Shown piece by piece: positions 37,454 through 46,980 of a DNA stretch of 64,000 nucleotides (position 1 is the first letter of the stretch; each line of letters begins with the position of its first letter). This DNA is from Richelia sp. SL_2_1 (lineage in GTDB: Bacteria > Cyanobacteriota > Cyanobacteriia > Cyanobacteriales > Nostocaceae), in the NCBI GenBank assembly GCA_012033205.1, contig JAAUSO010000013.1:1-64000 (forward strand), read 5' to 3'. The position numbers and the translations under genes were made by a program. The notes below the pieces were generated by a model. It was not told the DNA's origin, made no database searches, and saw only the letters and a list, made by a program, of their open reading frames with translations.

Positions 37454-37455
37454 GA

Positions 37456-38424
37456 ATGACTTACTTAGAAACAGCAGCCCAATTTTACAGTGAAGTAGCC
37501 CAAAGTCCAGAAGTAGGGTTATGTTGCGTGCAAAGTACTCCCATGCAGCTACCAGGTTTGCATATTCCTCTGAAGATGCAGGAAATGAATTACGGTTGCG
37601 GTACAACAGTTCATGCTAACGAACTTAATAACGAACCAACGGTGCTGTATGTAGGGGTTGGTGGTGGTTTAGAAGCTTTGCAATTTGCTTATTTTTCCCG
37701 TCGTCAGGGTGCGGTAATTGCGATCGATCCGGTTGCAGATATGCGCGAAGCAGCAAAGCAGAATTTAGAAGTTGCAGCAACAGAGAATGCTTGGTTTGAT
37801 GTTAGCTTTGTTGAAATTCGTGAAGGCGATGCTTTTAATTTACCAGTTGCTGATAGTTCAGTTGATATTGTGGCACAAAACTGTCTTTTTAATATCTTTG
37901 AACCAGAAGATTTAACTATTGCTTTAAAAGAAGCATATCGTGTCTTAAAACCGGGTGGACGTTTGCAAATGAGTGACCCAATTGCGACTCGTCCAATACC
38001 AGAACATTTAAAAAAAGATGAGCGTTTGCGAGCCATGTGTTTATCTGGTGCGTTGACTTATGAAGAGTATATTCAACGTATTATTAATGTTGGTTTTGGA
38101 CAAGTTGAAATTCGCGCTCGTCGTCCTTATCGTTTGTTAGAAGCTACTACTTATAACTTGGAAGAAAATCTCCTTTTAGAAAGTCTTGATTCAGTAGCTT
38201 TTAAAGTAGAAATACCCGAAGATGGAGCTTGTATTTTTACTGGTAAAACAGCAATCTACGCTGGTTCAGAACCATTTTTTGATGATAATAAAGGGCATAT
38301 TTTACAGCGAGGAATTCCGGTTGCTATATGTGATAAAACTGCTAAAAATTTAGCTGCTGCATTACCAGAAAAAGTGATTGTCACCGATTCAACTTGGTAT
38401 TATGACGGCGGAGGTTGCTGCTAA
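37456..38424 (+). CDS. arsM: Arsenosugar-pathway arsenite methyltransferase ArsM
   Basis: 322 residues. The SAM-binding motif is VLYVGVGGGLEALQFAYFSR with the acidic loop AVIAIDPVADMREAAKQNLE. Cysteines for arsenite are in EVGLCCVQSTP and CGT (early), with a C-terminal GGGCC tail. The C-terminal half (NAWFDVSFVEIREGDAFNLP ... VLKPGGRLQMSDPIAT) matches the cyanobacterial ArsM group that works with ArsS. It methylates arsenite before arsenosugar assembly. arsS follows 107 bases downstream on the same strand. Confidence 0.88.
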   Translation: MTYLETAAQFYSEVAQSPEVGLCCVQSTPMQLPGLHIPLKMQEMNYGCGTTVHANELNNEPTVLYVGVGGGLEALQFAYFSRRQGAVIAIDPVADMREAAKQNLEVAATENAWFDVSFVEIREGDAFNLPVADSSVDIVAQNCLFNIFEPEDLTIALKEAYRVLKPGGRLQMSDPIATRPIPEHLKKDERLRAMCLSGALTYEEYIQRIINVGFGQVEIRARRPYRLLEATTYNLEENLLLESLDSVAFKVEIPEDGACIFTGKTAIYAGSEPFFDDNKGHILQRGIPVAICDKTAKNLAAALPEKVIVTDSTWYYDGGGCC

Positions 38425-38442
38425 TAAAAGTTAGGAGTTGTT

Positions 38443-38471
38443 GTAGAGACGTAGCATTGCTACGTCTGTAC
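38443..38471. repeat. GTAGAGACGT palindromic repeat between arsM and arsS
   Basis: GTAGAGACGTAGCA and TGCTACGTCTGTAC form an inverted repeat with one mismatch, right after the arsM stop. Related copies occur at 33672-33701 and 34342-34362. Confidence 0.65.
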
Positions 38472-38483
38472 GGGAGTTAGGAG

Positions 38484-38527
38484 TTATGAAACCTTAAACC
38501 TTCAACCTTTAACCTTTAACCTTTAGA
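38484..38527. repeat. STRR array, CTTTAAC unit, before arsS start
   Basis: About five AACCTTT units, partly degenerate at the 5' end, finish a few bases before the arsS ATG at 38532 and leave no usual ribosome site. Confidence 0.65.
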
Positions 38528-38531
38528 AAAT

Positions 38532-39517
38532 ATGATTCAAACTACACTAACACCTTTCAAACGTAAACTAAATTCTTCTTTGACTAAAAAGCAAATTAAC
38601 GTTTTACAAATCAATTTAGGTAAACGTTGTAATCTTGCTTGTAATCACTGTCATGTAGAAGCAAGTCCCAAAAGAACTGAAGAACTTTCTCCAAAAAATT
38701 GTGAACAATTAATTGAGGTAATTAATCGATTCCGGAAATTAAAATTATAGATTTAACTGGTGGCGCACCGGAAATGAATTATGGTTTTAAACCACTTGTA
38801 GAAGCTGCAATAAAAAATGATAAACAGGTAATTGTCCGCTCGAATTTAACGATTTATTTTGTTGATGGATTTAGCGATATTCCGGAATATTTTGCTAAAC
38901 ATAAAGTTAGGGTTGTTGCTTCTTTACCCTGTTATCTCGCTGATAATGTTGATAAAATGCGCGGTAATGGTGTTTTTGATGCTTCGGTTAAAGCTTTACA
39001 ATGGTTAAATCAACTCGGTTATGGCAAAGCAGGCGATTTAATTCTGGATTTAGTTTATAATCCACAGTTACCAACAAGCGAAAATTTTGCTTTAACTCCC
39101 AATCAAGTTAATTTAGAACAGGATTATAAAAAGTTCTTGCAAGATAATTTTGATGTTGTATTTAACAACTTGTTCGCTATTACGAATTTACCTGTTGGTA
39201 GGACTAAATTCTATTTAGAAAGAACAAAATTATATCAGCCTTATTTACATTTTTTGGAATCAAATTTTAACCCTGTTACTGTTGAAAATTTGATGTGTCG
39301 TGATCAACTTTCGATTGATTACCTCGGTAACGTGTACGATTGCGATTTTAACCAGATGATGAATATACCCGCAACAACTCGTAGCGGGGAAACTATTACA
39401 GTCGCAAAGTTGCTCGAAGCTGGTAATTTAAACTTAATTGGTGAAGTGCAAACTGCTAACTATTGTTATGGTTGTACTGCTGGTAGCGGTTCAAGTTGTG
39501 GTGGTAGTTTGTTATAG
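38532..39517 (+). pseudogene. arsS: Arsenosugar biosynthesis radical SAM protein ArsS, frameshifted once
   Basis: The N-terminus holds the radical-SAM cluster motif CxxxCxxC (KRCNLACNHCHVEASP). The frame stops at 38750. Reading resumes in another frame as KIIDLTGGAPEMNYGFKPLV through to the cysteine-rich end TANYCYGCTAGSGSSCGGSL. One missing C in the CCC near 38735 (ATTCCCGGAAATT expected, ATTCCGG seen) explains the break. The whole protein, about 328 residues, is typical of ArsS, which transfers a 5'-deoxyadenosyl group to methylated arsenic. It lies downstream of arsM. Confidence 0.85.
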
Positions 39518-39537
39518 ATTCGTAATTAAATGTCAAC

Positions 39538-39655
39538 AAGTCGGGTTTTTTTCAACTAAAAACCCGACTTCTGTTATCAACCGAAGGGTTTAGAAGTCGG
39601 GTTTTTATGAGATTTATCAACGTGTTAGAGATATTTAGACTAAAAACCCGACTTC
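39538..39655. repeat. Two tandem AAGTCGGGTTTTT palindromes after arsS
   Basis: The first, 39538-39570 (AAGTCGGGTTTTT / TAAAAACCCGACTT), and the second, 39593-39655 (GAAGTCGGGTTTTTA / TAAAAACCCGACTTC), stand 22 bases apart. The arms are perfect. Together they could act as strong terminators of arsS and shield the small RNA genes downstream. Confidence 0.75.
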
Positions 39656-39770
39656 TGTTGTGTAAAATCCCTACTCGGACATAATATAAATGCATAAATC
39701 ATTAACAAAATCATCTCGTTACCAAAATTGTTACCAGCGAACTATTAGTGTCATTCAACTATAGACTTAA

Positions 39771-39845
39771 TATTAAAGCAAGTCTCCTTACACCATATTA
39801 CTTAAAACCGTAGACCTCCCTGAATTATCCTACGGTTTTTATTTA
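39771..39845 (+). ncRNA. Yfr1-like small RNA, tandem copy 1
   Basis: An unpaired CTCCTTACAC (39784-39793) is followed by a terminator hairpin, AAACCGTAG / CTACGGTTT (39805-39838), with a T-tract. Cyanobacterial Yfr1 carries an unpaired ACUCCUCACAC; this differs by one base. A short AATATTAAAG leader precedes it. The next unit has the same plan, so both are probably one family. A -10-like TATAGA sits at 39760-39765. The start site is inferred, length about 70 bases. Confidence 0.6.
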
Positions 39846-39947
39846 TTAATTTATTAATTTAATTAATTTAATTAATTTAATCAAAAATCTTGTTACAAAA
39901 ATTGATACACAAACATTTGTACAGCAACTTGCTGGTTATAATGAGAT

Positions 39948-40008
39948 TAAAGTTAAACTCCTTACACTCTTATAAAAGCCGTGAAACTTTGTGTTTCGCG
40001 GTTTTTTA
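39948..40008 (+). ncRNA. Yfr1-like small RNA, tandem copy 2
   Basis: ATTAAAGTTAAACTCCTTAC continues as ACTCCTTACAC (39957-39967), then the terminator hairpin CCGTGAAAC / GTTTCGCGG (39979-40001) and a six-T tract. TATAAT at 39937-39942 gives a convincing -10 box about seven bases upstream. The length is about 60 bases, like known Yfr1. In Nostoc, Yfr1 regulates cell-wall genes; targets here are unverified. It ends 26 bases before the convergent lipocalin gene stop. Confidence 0.65.
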
Positions 40009-40034
40009 TTTTGTTTTTTATTTTGTTGGAGCAA

Positions 40035-40493
40035 TTATATCCGTTCCCAAACCAATTCAAATTTGGGTGTATCATCGCTTTTACTTAGTGGGGTTGTTAA
40101 GGTAATGCGATTTTCATTTAATGTAAAAGTCCGAGTTAAACTCTTACCTACACGATTGGGAATTAATGCGATTTCGACATGATGAATAACAGTATTCCCA
40201 TCAAGGGTATAACTTCCAGCATAGGAATTGAAATTAGAAAAGGCTTGCGATCGCTCTTCAATTGGTACAGAATGTATCGCAGTAGTCAAAGGTGATGCTG
40301 AATTACCGCTTAATAATGGACGCTCACTTTTTGAGAATATCACCATGATTTTACCTTCTGGAGTATAGGTGATGTAACCAATCGGATTAATTCCAAATGC
40401 TTCCTTATCAATCTTGCCGTCGGGAAATATAGCCGTGATTGAGATTAGTTTCCAAGTTCCAAGTAGGGGGTTATTTTCCGAAAAGCTGGACAT
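40035..40493 (-). CDS. Lipocalin-like domain protein (Lipocalin_5)
   Basis: 152 residues. N-terminal NPLLGTWKLISITAIFPDGK with the G-T-W lipocalin landmark and the strand pattern GYITYTPEGKIMVIFSKSER match the small bacterial Lipocalin_5 group. There is no signal peptide, so it is cytosolic. Ligand unknown. It is complete from ATG 40493 to 40035. It is divergent from the quinone oxidoreductase gene and convergent with the sRNA pair. Confidence 0.8.
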   Translation of the reverse strand: MSSFSENNPLLGTWKLISITAIFPDGKIDKEAFGINPIGYITYTPEGKIMVIFSKSERPLLSGNSASPLTTAIHSVPIEERSQAFSNFNSYAGSYTLDGNTVIHHVEIALIPNRVGKSLTRTFTLNENRITLTTPLSKSDDTPKFELVWERI

Positions 40494-40627
40494 TAATTAA
40501 CTTTAGTCATAAAAGTCTAACAATTTACATTTATTGTACTGTATGCGAAAAAAACGCGGAAAGTATTTTGTTGCAATACCATCGTTGCGCTAAAGTAATT
40601 TGTAAAGTGTGCATCGAAGGAAAAGCC

Positions 40628-41625
40628 ATGAAAGCAGTGTTAATGACAGCACCAGGGAAGCCGGAAGTTTTACAATTACGGGAAATGCCCAACCCGCTTC
40701 CTCCTCAAAATACAGAACTTTTGGTACGTTTAAAAGCTGCTGGTGTTAATCCCATTGATACAAAACTTCGTCAACGCGGGACTTTCTACCCTGATAAAAT
40801 GCCTGCAATTCTAGGATGTGATGGTGCGGGTATAGTTGAAGCAGTAGGAAATGCAGTTAAGCGTTTTCGCGTAGGTGATGAAGTATATTTTGTAATGGTG
40901 GAATTGGCGATCGCCAAGGTAATTATGCGGAATTTACAACTGTAGATGAGCGGTTTGTGGCTGCAAAACCTAAATTTGTATCTTTTATAGAAGCTGCTGC
41001 TGCTCCTTTGGTGTTGATTACTGCATGGGAAGCTTTATACGAACGGGGACGTTTGCAACCAGGGGAAAAGGTATTAATTCATGCTGGTGCTGGTGGTGTG
41101 GGACACGTAGCAATTCAACTCGCAAAGCTCAAGGGTGCTGATGTTTGCACTACGGTAAGTTGTGAGGAAAAAGCTGATTTTGTCAAGCATCTGGGGACTG
41201 ATTATGCAATTAATTACAAAGAAACTGATTTTGTGAAAGCGGCTTTAAATTGGACAAACGGTGAAGGTGTAGATTTAGCTTTTGATACTGTTGGTGGAGA
41301 GACATTTGAGAAAACCTTTCCAGCGATACGGATTTACGGCGATATTGTGACGATTTTACAACCAAGCCCTGAAACTAATTGGAAAGTAGCGAGACAGCGC
41401 AATAGTCGGATTAGTTTAGAATTGATGTTAACGCCGATGTTACAAGGAATGGTGGAAGCACAAGTACATCACGGTGAGATTTTAGCAGAATGTGCAAATT
41501 GGATGGATGCGGGTAAGTTGAAAGTTTGTGTAAATCGAACTTTTGGTTTAGAGGAAGTTGGTAAAGCTCATGAGTTATTGGAAGCGGGTTCGATGGTGGG
41601 GAAATTGGTAATTGTTAATTGGTAA
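40628..41625 (+). pseudogene. MDR-family NADPH:quinone oxidoreductase-like protein, frameshifted once
   Basis: The first frame from ATG 40628 (AGGA at 9) is MKAVLMTAPGKPEVLQLREM through RFRVGDEVYF. The second supplies CNGGIGDRQGNYAEFTTVDE, then LIHAGAGGVGHVAIQLAKLK (nucleotide loop) to the end. One missing T in the TTTTT near 40889-40893 explains the break. The restored 332-residue zinc-independent enzyme would reduce quinones or similar carbonyls. The stop TAA at 41623-41625 lies inside a TTGGTAA tandem array. Confidence 0.8.
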
Positions 41626-41641
41626 TTGGTAATTGGTAATT
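41619..41641. repeat. STRR array, TTGGTAA unit, containing a stop codon
   Basis: Three TTGGTAA units; the first provides the Trp codon and TAA stop of the preceding gene. The same unit recurs at 44609-44662. Confidence 0.7.
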
Positions 41642-41710
41642 GATTCAAAACCAAAAACTCCAAAAAATCAACTATAATAAATATTCAAGATTCAAGCAAA
41701 GGAGTAAAGC

Positions 41711-42304
41711 TTGAAACTGATTTTAGTTGCACCAAATTCATTATTAACAGCAGCTTTTCAACAACATTTCAATTATCTACCTGATGTGGAAGTTGTTAAT
41801 AACTACTTTGAATGGTTGCCTAATTTCGATTGTTTGGTTAGTCCTGCTAATTCTTTTGGGATAATGGATGGTGGTATGGATGCTGCGATTATTAAATTTT
41901 TCGGTAATTCGTTAATGGAAAAGGTACAGCAGCGCATCCTCTCAGATTATTTAGGGGAACAACCTGTAGGAACATCGATGATTGTGGAAACTGGTAATGT
42001 CATACATCCGTTTCTTGCACATACACCTACAATGCGAGTTCCCATGTCTATTGCGGGGACGGATGTTCCTTATATGGCGATGTGGGCTATGCTATTAGCG
42101 GTGCGTCGTCATAACCAATTATCTAAACATCAAATTAACACTGTTGCTTGCCCCGGTTTGGGTACGGGAATCGGTAAAGTTCTTTATCATCAAGCAGCAA
42201 GACAAATGGCTTTAGCTTACGATAATTTTCTTCATCCACCGAAACATCTTAATTGTTTTGTTGCAGCTTCTAGACAACTTTTGATTTGGGAAGGGAATTC
42301 GTAA
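41711..42304 (+). CDS. Macro-domain protein (ADP-ribose-binding fold)
   Basis: 197 residues. Macro-fold landmarks: CLVSPANSFGIMDGGMDAAI (ADP-ribose loop), TGNVIHPFLAHTPTMRVPMS and ACPGLGTGIGKV. The start is TTG 41711 with a good AAGGAG 6 bases upstream, an unusual but well-supported start. No other domain. It may hydrolyse or bind ADP-ribose derivatives; the partner is unknown. It appears intact. Confidence 0.82.
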   Translation: MKLILVAPNSLLTAAFQQHFNYLPDVEVVNNYFEWLPNFDCLVSPANSFGIMDGGMDAAIIKFFGNSLMEKVQQRILSDYLGEQPVGTSMIVETGNVIHPFLAHTPTMRVPMSIAGTDVPYMAMWAMLLAVRRHNQLSKHQINTVACPGLGTGIGKVLYHQAARQMALAYDNFLHPPKHLNCFVAASRQLLIWEGNS

Positions 42305-42326
42305 AAACTAATTTAAGTGGGGTAAT

Positions 42327-42359
42327 AAGTCGGGTTTTTAAGTTAAAAAAATCCGACTT
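42327..42359. repeat. AAGTCGGGTTTTTA palindromic repeat, short copy
   Basis: AAGTCGGGTTTTTAA pairs with TTAAAAAAATCCGACTT (imperfect), 23 bases after the macro-domain gene stop, where it may serve as a terminator. Confidence 0.7.
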
Positions 42360-42418
42360 GTGTGGTTGTGGTTTAACTCAGGTTATATTAATACCGTAAC
42401 TCATTATCCAAATTTTTA

Positions 42419-44606
42419 ATGTTTAATGTCCAATATCCCATCTCTAAATTTATTTCTATCTGCACAGTATGTTTATTATTATCTATTCAACCAGTTTGGG
42501 CAGTAGAATCTCAACCCCAACGCACTGTTTTAACTTTAGAATTACTGCAAGAAAAAATTAATTCTCCTATTGTAAATCAAGGTAGTTTTACGGTAGATTT
42601 ACGAGAAATGGAAATAAATTTACAACCACAAAATAAAGAGTTACACGATAATTTTTATAAGTTGTTGCAAGATGTTTTACAAAAAAGTGGTACAAAACCT
42701 ATAGGATTAGATTTAACTAATTCAATAATTGAAGGCAATTTTATTGGTAGCGATTTGGGTTTAAGAACTCCTTTCTATGCTCAAGCTATTGCCCCAATTT
42801 TTACGGAAACTGAACAAAATCAACTGGAACTTTTGCGCGAGGTTTGTTTACAATCGCTGGCTTATTCTGTTCCCAATTCTAAGGATTGTCGTTCACTTTT
42901 AGGAAAGGATTCGACGACTTCGGCACAAATTTCGGTGTTTCGCGGTTCGTTGATTTTTAACCAAACTGTATTTAAAGGTAAGGTGGAGTTTAACAATACT
43001 TTTTTTCTCCAACCTGTGGAAGGTTCAGGAGCTATTTTTTATCAACCTACAAATTTTAAGCAATCAAGATTTGGTCGTCGAGTCAGTTTTATAAATGCCA
43101 ATTTTCGTAGTGAACTTGATTTTCAGGGGAGTGTTTTTTTTCAGAAAGCTAATTTTCAGAAAGCTGATTTTGCTAAAAATACTGATTTTAAAAATACAAC
43201 TTTTGAAGATTCTGCTAATTTTAGTAATGCTCATTTTCAAAAGTTAGCTAACTTTAGTTGCGCTCGTTGGGAGGGTAAAACCAACTTTTATCAAGCAGTT
43301 TTTCTGGAAGAAACTCAATTTACCAAAGCGAATTTTCAAGGGTTTTTATTTCTTCAAGAAACTAGATTTTTAAAATCTGTTATCTTTCGAGAAACACAAT
43401 TTAATTTACCTGTAAATCTGCGCGGTGCTAGTATTTTTAATCAGGCTGATTTTAGCGACGCGGTTTTTGCTCAAGGTGCTTATCTGAATGTACCAAGTTT
43501 GATTTTTAATGCTGATAAAGCCAAAATTTTAGGTAATCCCGGTGAAATTGGTGTGATGTTGCGGATACCTCAATTATCGGGAAATCAAAATGTATTGCGT
43601 AATTTAATCCAAAATTTTCGCCAATTGCAGCAAATTGCTGATGCTAATAAGTTGGAGTATAGCAAACAGCGTCTGCATTTACAGTCTTTAACTCGCCGTT
43701 TGGTTGATGCAAATATCAATGATGCTCCCCAACAACGTTTAATAAATTTAGGATTTTCCCCAACTCAAGTAAAAGCTATTATCAAACGTCGTCAAACCCA
43801 ACCGTTTCAAATTAAAAGCGAATTACTCACATTAGCTGATATTGATGAAGAAACATTTACACAACTTGCTTCCCGGTTTGTAGTTACTGAAACTCTTACC
43901 CCAATTAAATGGTTGCTGCAAATATGGAAATGGTTGGTGTTAAGTTTACTACTATTACTTTCGGGATACGGCACGAACTTTTACTTAGTCTTTGGTGTGG
44001 GAATAATTGCGATCGCGTTTTTTTAGTTTATTATTTTGGTTAATCGATCGATTCCGACGAGTACATCCAAATAAAATCATTCCTACGGCTTACGAAACTA
44101 GTTGGATGTTAGGAAGTTTTACTATTAGTACGCTATTTGGATTAATCGCGATTTTTCGCAATACACCGCAACCGTGGTTAGCTTTGCTTTGTATGGGGGT
44201 TATTATTGTCCCTTTACCGACGTTTCTCTTATTCCAACTTTACCAAAAAGGGCGCTATCACGATTTAATGGAAACATCATACTTTACAGAGGATGGTACT
44301 TTCCGACAATTGCGGTTGTTAATTGGACGTTTACCCGTGATACCGAGGTATCCATTATTCCGCGAACGTTATTTACCTTTATTATGGAATCGTCGCTGGA
44401 ATTGGCTGAATTATTACGATTTTAGTTTAAATAACCTTTTAAAATTAGGCTTTAACGACGTTCGTTTACGAGATGAACATCTTCCCGGAATCATCAGTAC
44501 TTTGGCTTGGTATCAGTGGAGTTTAGGTATACTTTATATTACTTTGGTGTTATGGACGCTTTCACGCACCATTCCCGGATTGAATTTATTGATTTATTTG
44601 AAATAG
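42419..44606 (+). pseudogene. Pentapeptide-repeat membrane protein, one-base insertion
   Basis: Signal peptide (FISICTVCLLLSIQPVWAVE), then a long pentapeptide-repeat solenoid (ADFAKNTDFKNTTFEDSANF, FQKADF, ANFSNA and similar), a helical hairpin (RLINLGFSPTQVKAIIKRRQ) and C-terminal membrane helices. The first frame stops in GCG TTT TTT TAG at about 44024. With six Ts instead of seven the frame continues SLLFWLIDRFRRVHPNKIIP to 44606. The whole protein of about 728 residues is a known cyanobacterial type of unknown role. This is the one insertion among the window's frameshifts. Confidence 0.8.
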
Positions 44607-44608
44607 GG

Positions 44609-44720
44609 AATTGGTAATTGGTAATTGGTAATTGGTAATTGGTAATTGGTAATTGGTAATTAATAACTCTTAACTTCTAACTCCTAACTCCTAACTCTTA
44701 ACTCCTAACTCCTAACTCAT
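44609..44720. repeat. Paired STRR arrays, TTGGTAA then CTAACTC units
   Basis: About eight TTGGTAA units (44609-44662) followed by about seven CTAACTC/CTAACTT units (44664-44720). The second array runs up to the wzc-like gene stop. They fill the whole gap between two convergent genes, and no hairpin terminator is visible in it. Confidence 0.8.
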
Positions 44721-46912
44721 AACCTTACAGCTTCCACTGTAGTAACTTTTTCTTCAGGATATTCTTCTTTATAATAGTAATTCATATGACGTTCGTTTTT
44801 CTGGACAACTCCGTTAACTACCTGCCCTAAAACATTTTGACCAGATTTTTCCAGCATTTCACAAGCAAAGGCTGCATTGACAGAATCAACAACTCCCGGA
44901 CGTACTACTAATAACACACCGTCAGCCATTTGACCTAAAGTTGCTGCATCTGCGGCAAGATTTAATGAAGGTGCGTCAATAATTACATAGTCGTAATATG
45001 ACCTAAAACTATCAATTAATGAAGCCATACGCTTAGAATCAAGTAAGGATGCTGGGGAAGGAGGTACTGCTCCGCAAGTCAGCACGTCTAAATTATCCAT
45101 TCCTTTTTTGATGGCTCTCATTACCTCAATTTGTCCGACTATGACGTTGCTCAAGCCTTCAGAATTGGGCAATTCCCAAATATGATGTTGGGATGGACGA
45201 TGCAAATCTCCATCTATTAGCAATACTCTACGCTCCATTTGTGCCATGGAAGTAGCTAAGTTGGCGGCTACCGTAGATTTACCCTCTTGAGGTACGGAAC
45301 TGGTAACAACTATCACTTTCAACTCTTTGTCTGCACTCATGAATTTTAAGTTGGCTCTGAGCATCCGGAAGGCTTCGCTGATGGGGGAACGAGGAGCATC
45401 CCGCACCATTAAGGTAGGATATGCTGCTTCTACTTCCTGCTTGCTGAGAATAGATTTTTTCGGCTTGCTAAAGTCGGGAATGACTCCTAATAAAGTTAAT
45501 CCTGTTAATTCTTTGGCTTCTTCTATAGTTTTGATCGATTTATCTTGGGATTCCAAAAGATACATCATTGCTAAGGAAACTAACATTCCTAATAAGCTAG
45601 CTGATAGATAATTAAGTAGTGGAGAAGAAACTGGTTCTTGAGGAACTAAAGCTTCAGAAACTTCACTAGCATTACCAATATTTTGATTTTCTGCAATGCG
45701 GGCTTCTTGTAATTTTTTCAATAACAGCGAATACGTTGATTGTGCGGCTTCTATTTTGCGTTCCAACTGACGCTGTTGTTGTTCTAGTTTTGGCAGATTT
45801 TCTAATCTTTGTTTGTAAGATGTTTGTAATTCCGATAAAACTGCAAGTTGACTGTTTAATCCCAAAGAAGTAGATTCTAAATTGACCAATTCTGCTGCTA
45901 ATTGTTGTTTTAAATCTCCTACTTGTAATCTTCCATCTATTTCGTCTATATTTTGTCGATTGGTTCCTACAGTTTGACGAATTCTATCTTGTAATAACCT
46001 TTTTAAGGCATTAAATTTATTTTCTAAAGCAATGATTTCTGGATGAGTATTCGTCAAAACTGTACGTCTTGATGCCAATTGGGACTCTACTTGCTGCACT
46101 TCCCTAAGAATATCTTGCACTCCACCAGCCTGATTCAAAGAAGTAATATCTAGCGCTTGTTGGGGGTTTGCATTTAGCTGTTGGCGAATTTGTTGACTAC
46201 GAGCGTTAATATCGGCTAATTTCGTCTTGATATCACCCATTTGACTTTGTAAGTTTCTGAGTGATTCTATTGATTTACTTCCTTCTTCTTGTAAGGCAAA
46301 TACGTTATTTTTTTCTCGAAAATTTGCCAGTTCGGCTTCTGCTTTGCTTACAATTGCTTCTGCTTTGGGAACCTGCTGTTCGATAAATTCCCTTGCTGCT
46401 CTAGCGGCTTTTCGACGAGAAGATACGTTATGTTCTAAATAAGCTGACATTAAGGTATTCACAACTCTTGCAGCTTTTTCAGGTTCAGAATCTTTATAGC
46501 TAACTTGTAAAACATCCGTCTTTTTGATGTCGCTTACAGTTAAATTCTTGAGAAATTCTTCGTATTTTAAAAGGTTTCCATCGTTGTCTTGAAGTTTGAG
46601 TCGTTTGATAGTCTTCTGCACAACTGGAACTGAACGAATTATTTCAGCTTCTGTCTGCAATGGACTTGATGTGGTATCTTGCCCTACAGACTCTAATTTA
46701 CTAATTTCAGCTCCTAATCCTGTTAAGGAAGAAGTCACATCTGTTCTTTGAAATAGTAATTTTCCTTCTGCAATATAAGTCGGTCTTTTTAAAGAGGAAG
46801 ATAATAACGAAAGCAGAAAGATTGGAAAGAACACTGCTAAACCTGGTACCCAGCGACGCTTTAGGACTTGCCAATAATTATCGAATGATAAACTAGATTC
46901 TTGAGATTCCAT
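44717..46912 (-). CDS. Wzc-like polysaccharide co-polymerase / tyrosine autokinase
   Basis: 731 residues. Wzz-type domain with two membrane helices (VPGLAVFFPIFLLSLLSSSL near residue 30 and LNYLSASLLGMLVSLAMMYL near 440), long coiled coils between them, then a BY-kinase with Walker A SSVPQEGKSTVAANLA, Walker A' LLIDGDLHRPS, Walker B YVIIDAPS and a tyrosine-rich tail (NYYYKEEY). It controls chain length and export of exopolysaccharide. It ends the minus-strand EPS run, next to STRRs on both sides. Confidence 0.92.
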   Translation of the reverse strand: MESQESSLSFDNYWQVLKRRWVPGLAVFFPIFLLSLLSSSLKRPTYIAEGKLLFQRTDVTSSLTGLGAEISKLESVGQDTTSSPLQTEAEIIRSVPVVQKTIKRLKLQDNDGNLLKYEEFLKNLTVSDIKKTDVLQVSYKDSEPEKAARVVNTLMSAYLEHNVSSRRKAARAAREFIEQQVPKAEAIVSKAEAELANFREKNNVFALQEEGSKSIESLRNLQSQMGDIKTKLADINARSQQIRQQLNANPQQALDITSLNQAGGVQDILREVQQVESQLASRRTVLTNTHPEIIALENKFNALKRLLQDRIRQTVGTNRQNIDEIDGRLQVGDLKQQLAAELVNLESTSLGLNSQLAVLSELQTSYKQRLENLPKLEQQQRQLERKIEAAQSTYSLLLKKLQEARIAENQNIGNASEVSEALVPQEPVSSPLLNYLSASLLGMLVSLAMMYLLESQDKSIKTIEEAKELTGLTLLGVIPDFSKPKKSILSKQEVEAAYPTLMVRDAPRSPISEAFRMLRANLKFMSADKELKVIVVTSSVPQEGKSTVAANLATSMAQMERRVLLIDGDLHRPSQHHIWELPNSEGLSNVIVGQIEVMRAIKKGMDNLDVLTCGAVPPSPASLLDSKRMASLIDSFRSYYDYVIIDAPSLNLAADAATLGQMADGVLLVVRPGVVDSVNAAFACEMLEKSGQNVLGQVVNGVVQKNERHMNYYYKEEYPEEKVTTVEAVRL

Positions 46913-46939
46913 AAATATAAATATATTTTGAATTTTGAA

Positions 46940-46980
46940 TTTTTAGTTTTTAGTTTTTAGTTTTTAGTTTTTAGTTTTTA
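46940..46980. repeat. STRR array, TTTTTAG unit
   Basis: About six TTTTTAG units upstream of the wzc-like gene, in its likely 5' leader. Confidence 0.7.

Larger units (their letters stand above)
37096..37455. promoter_or_regulatory. arsM upstream region with a long inverted repeat
   Basis: 360 AT-rich bases upstream of arsM. It contains a strong inverted repeat at 37384-37424 and an AAATCTA array at 37430-37453 that runs into the start codon. No other gene seen. Confidence 0.5.

Noticed and set aside
38735-38750. Programmed frameshift in arsS
   Set aside because: No slippery heptamer or downstream pseudoknot, and many unrelated genes in the window show the same kind of one-base loss.
39890-40182. 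Two open frames on the plus strand over the sRNA and lipocalin region
   Set aside because: They run antisense to the lipocalin gene and over a terminator hairpin, and have no protein-like composition.
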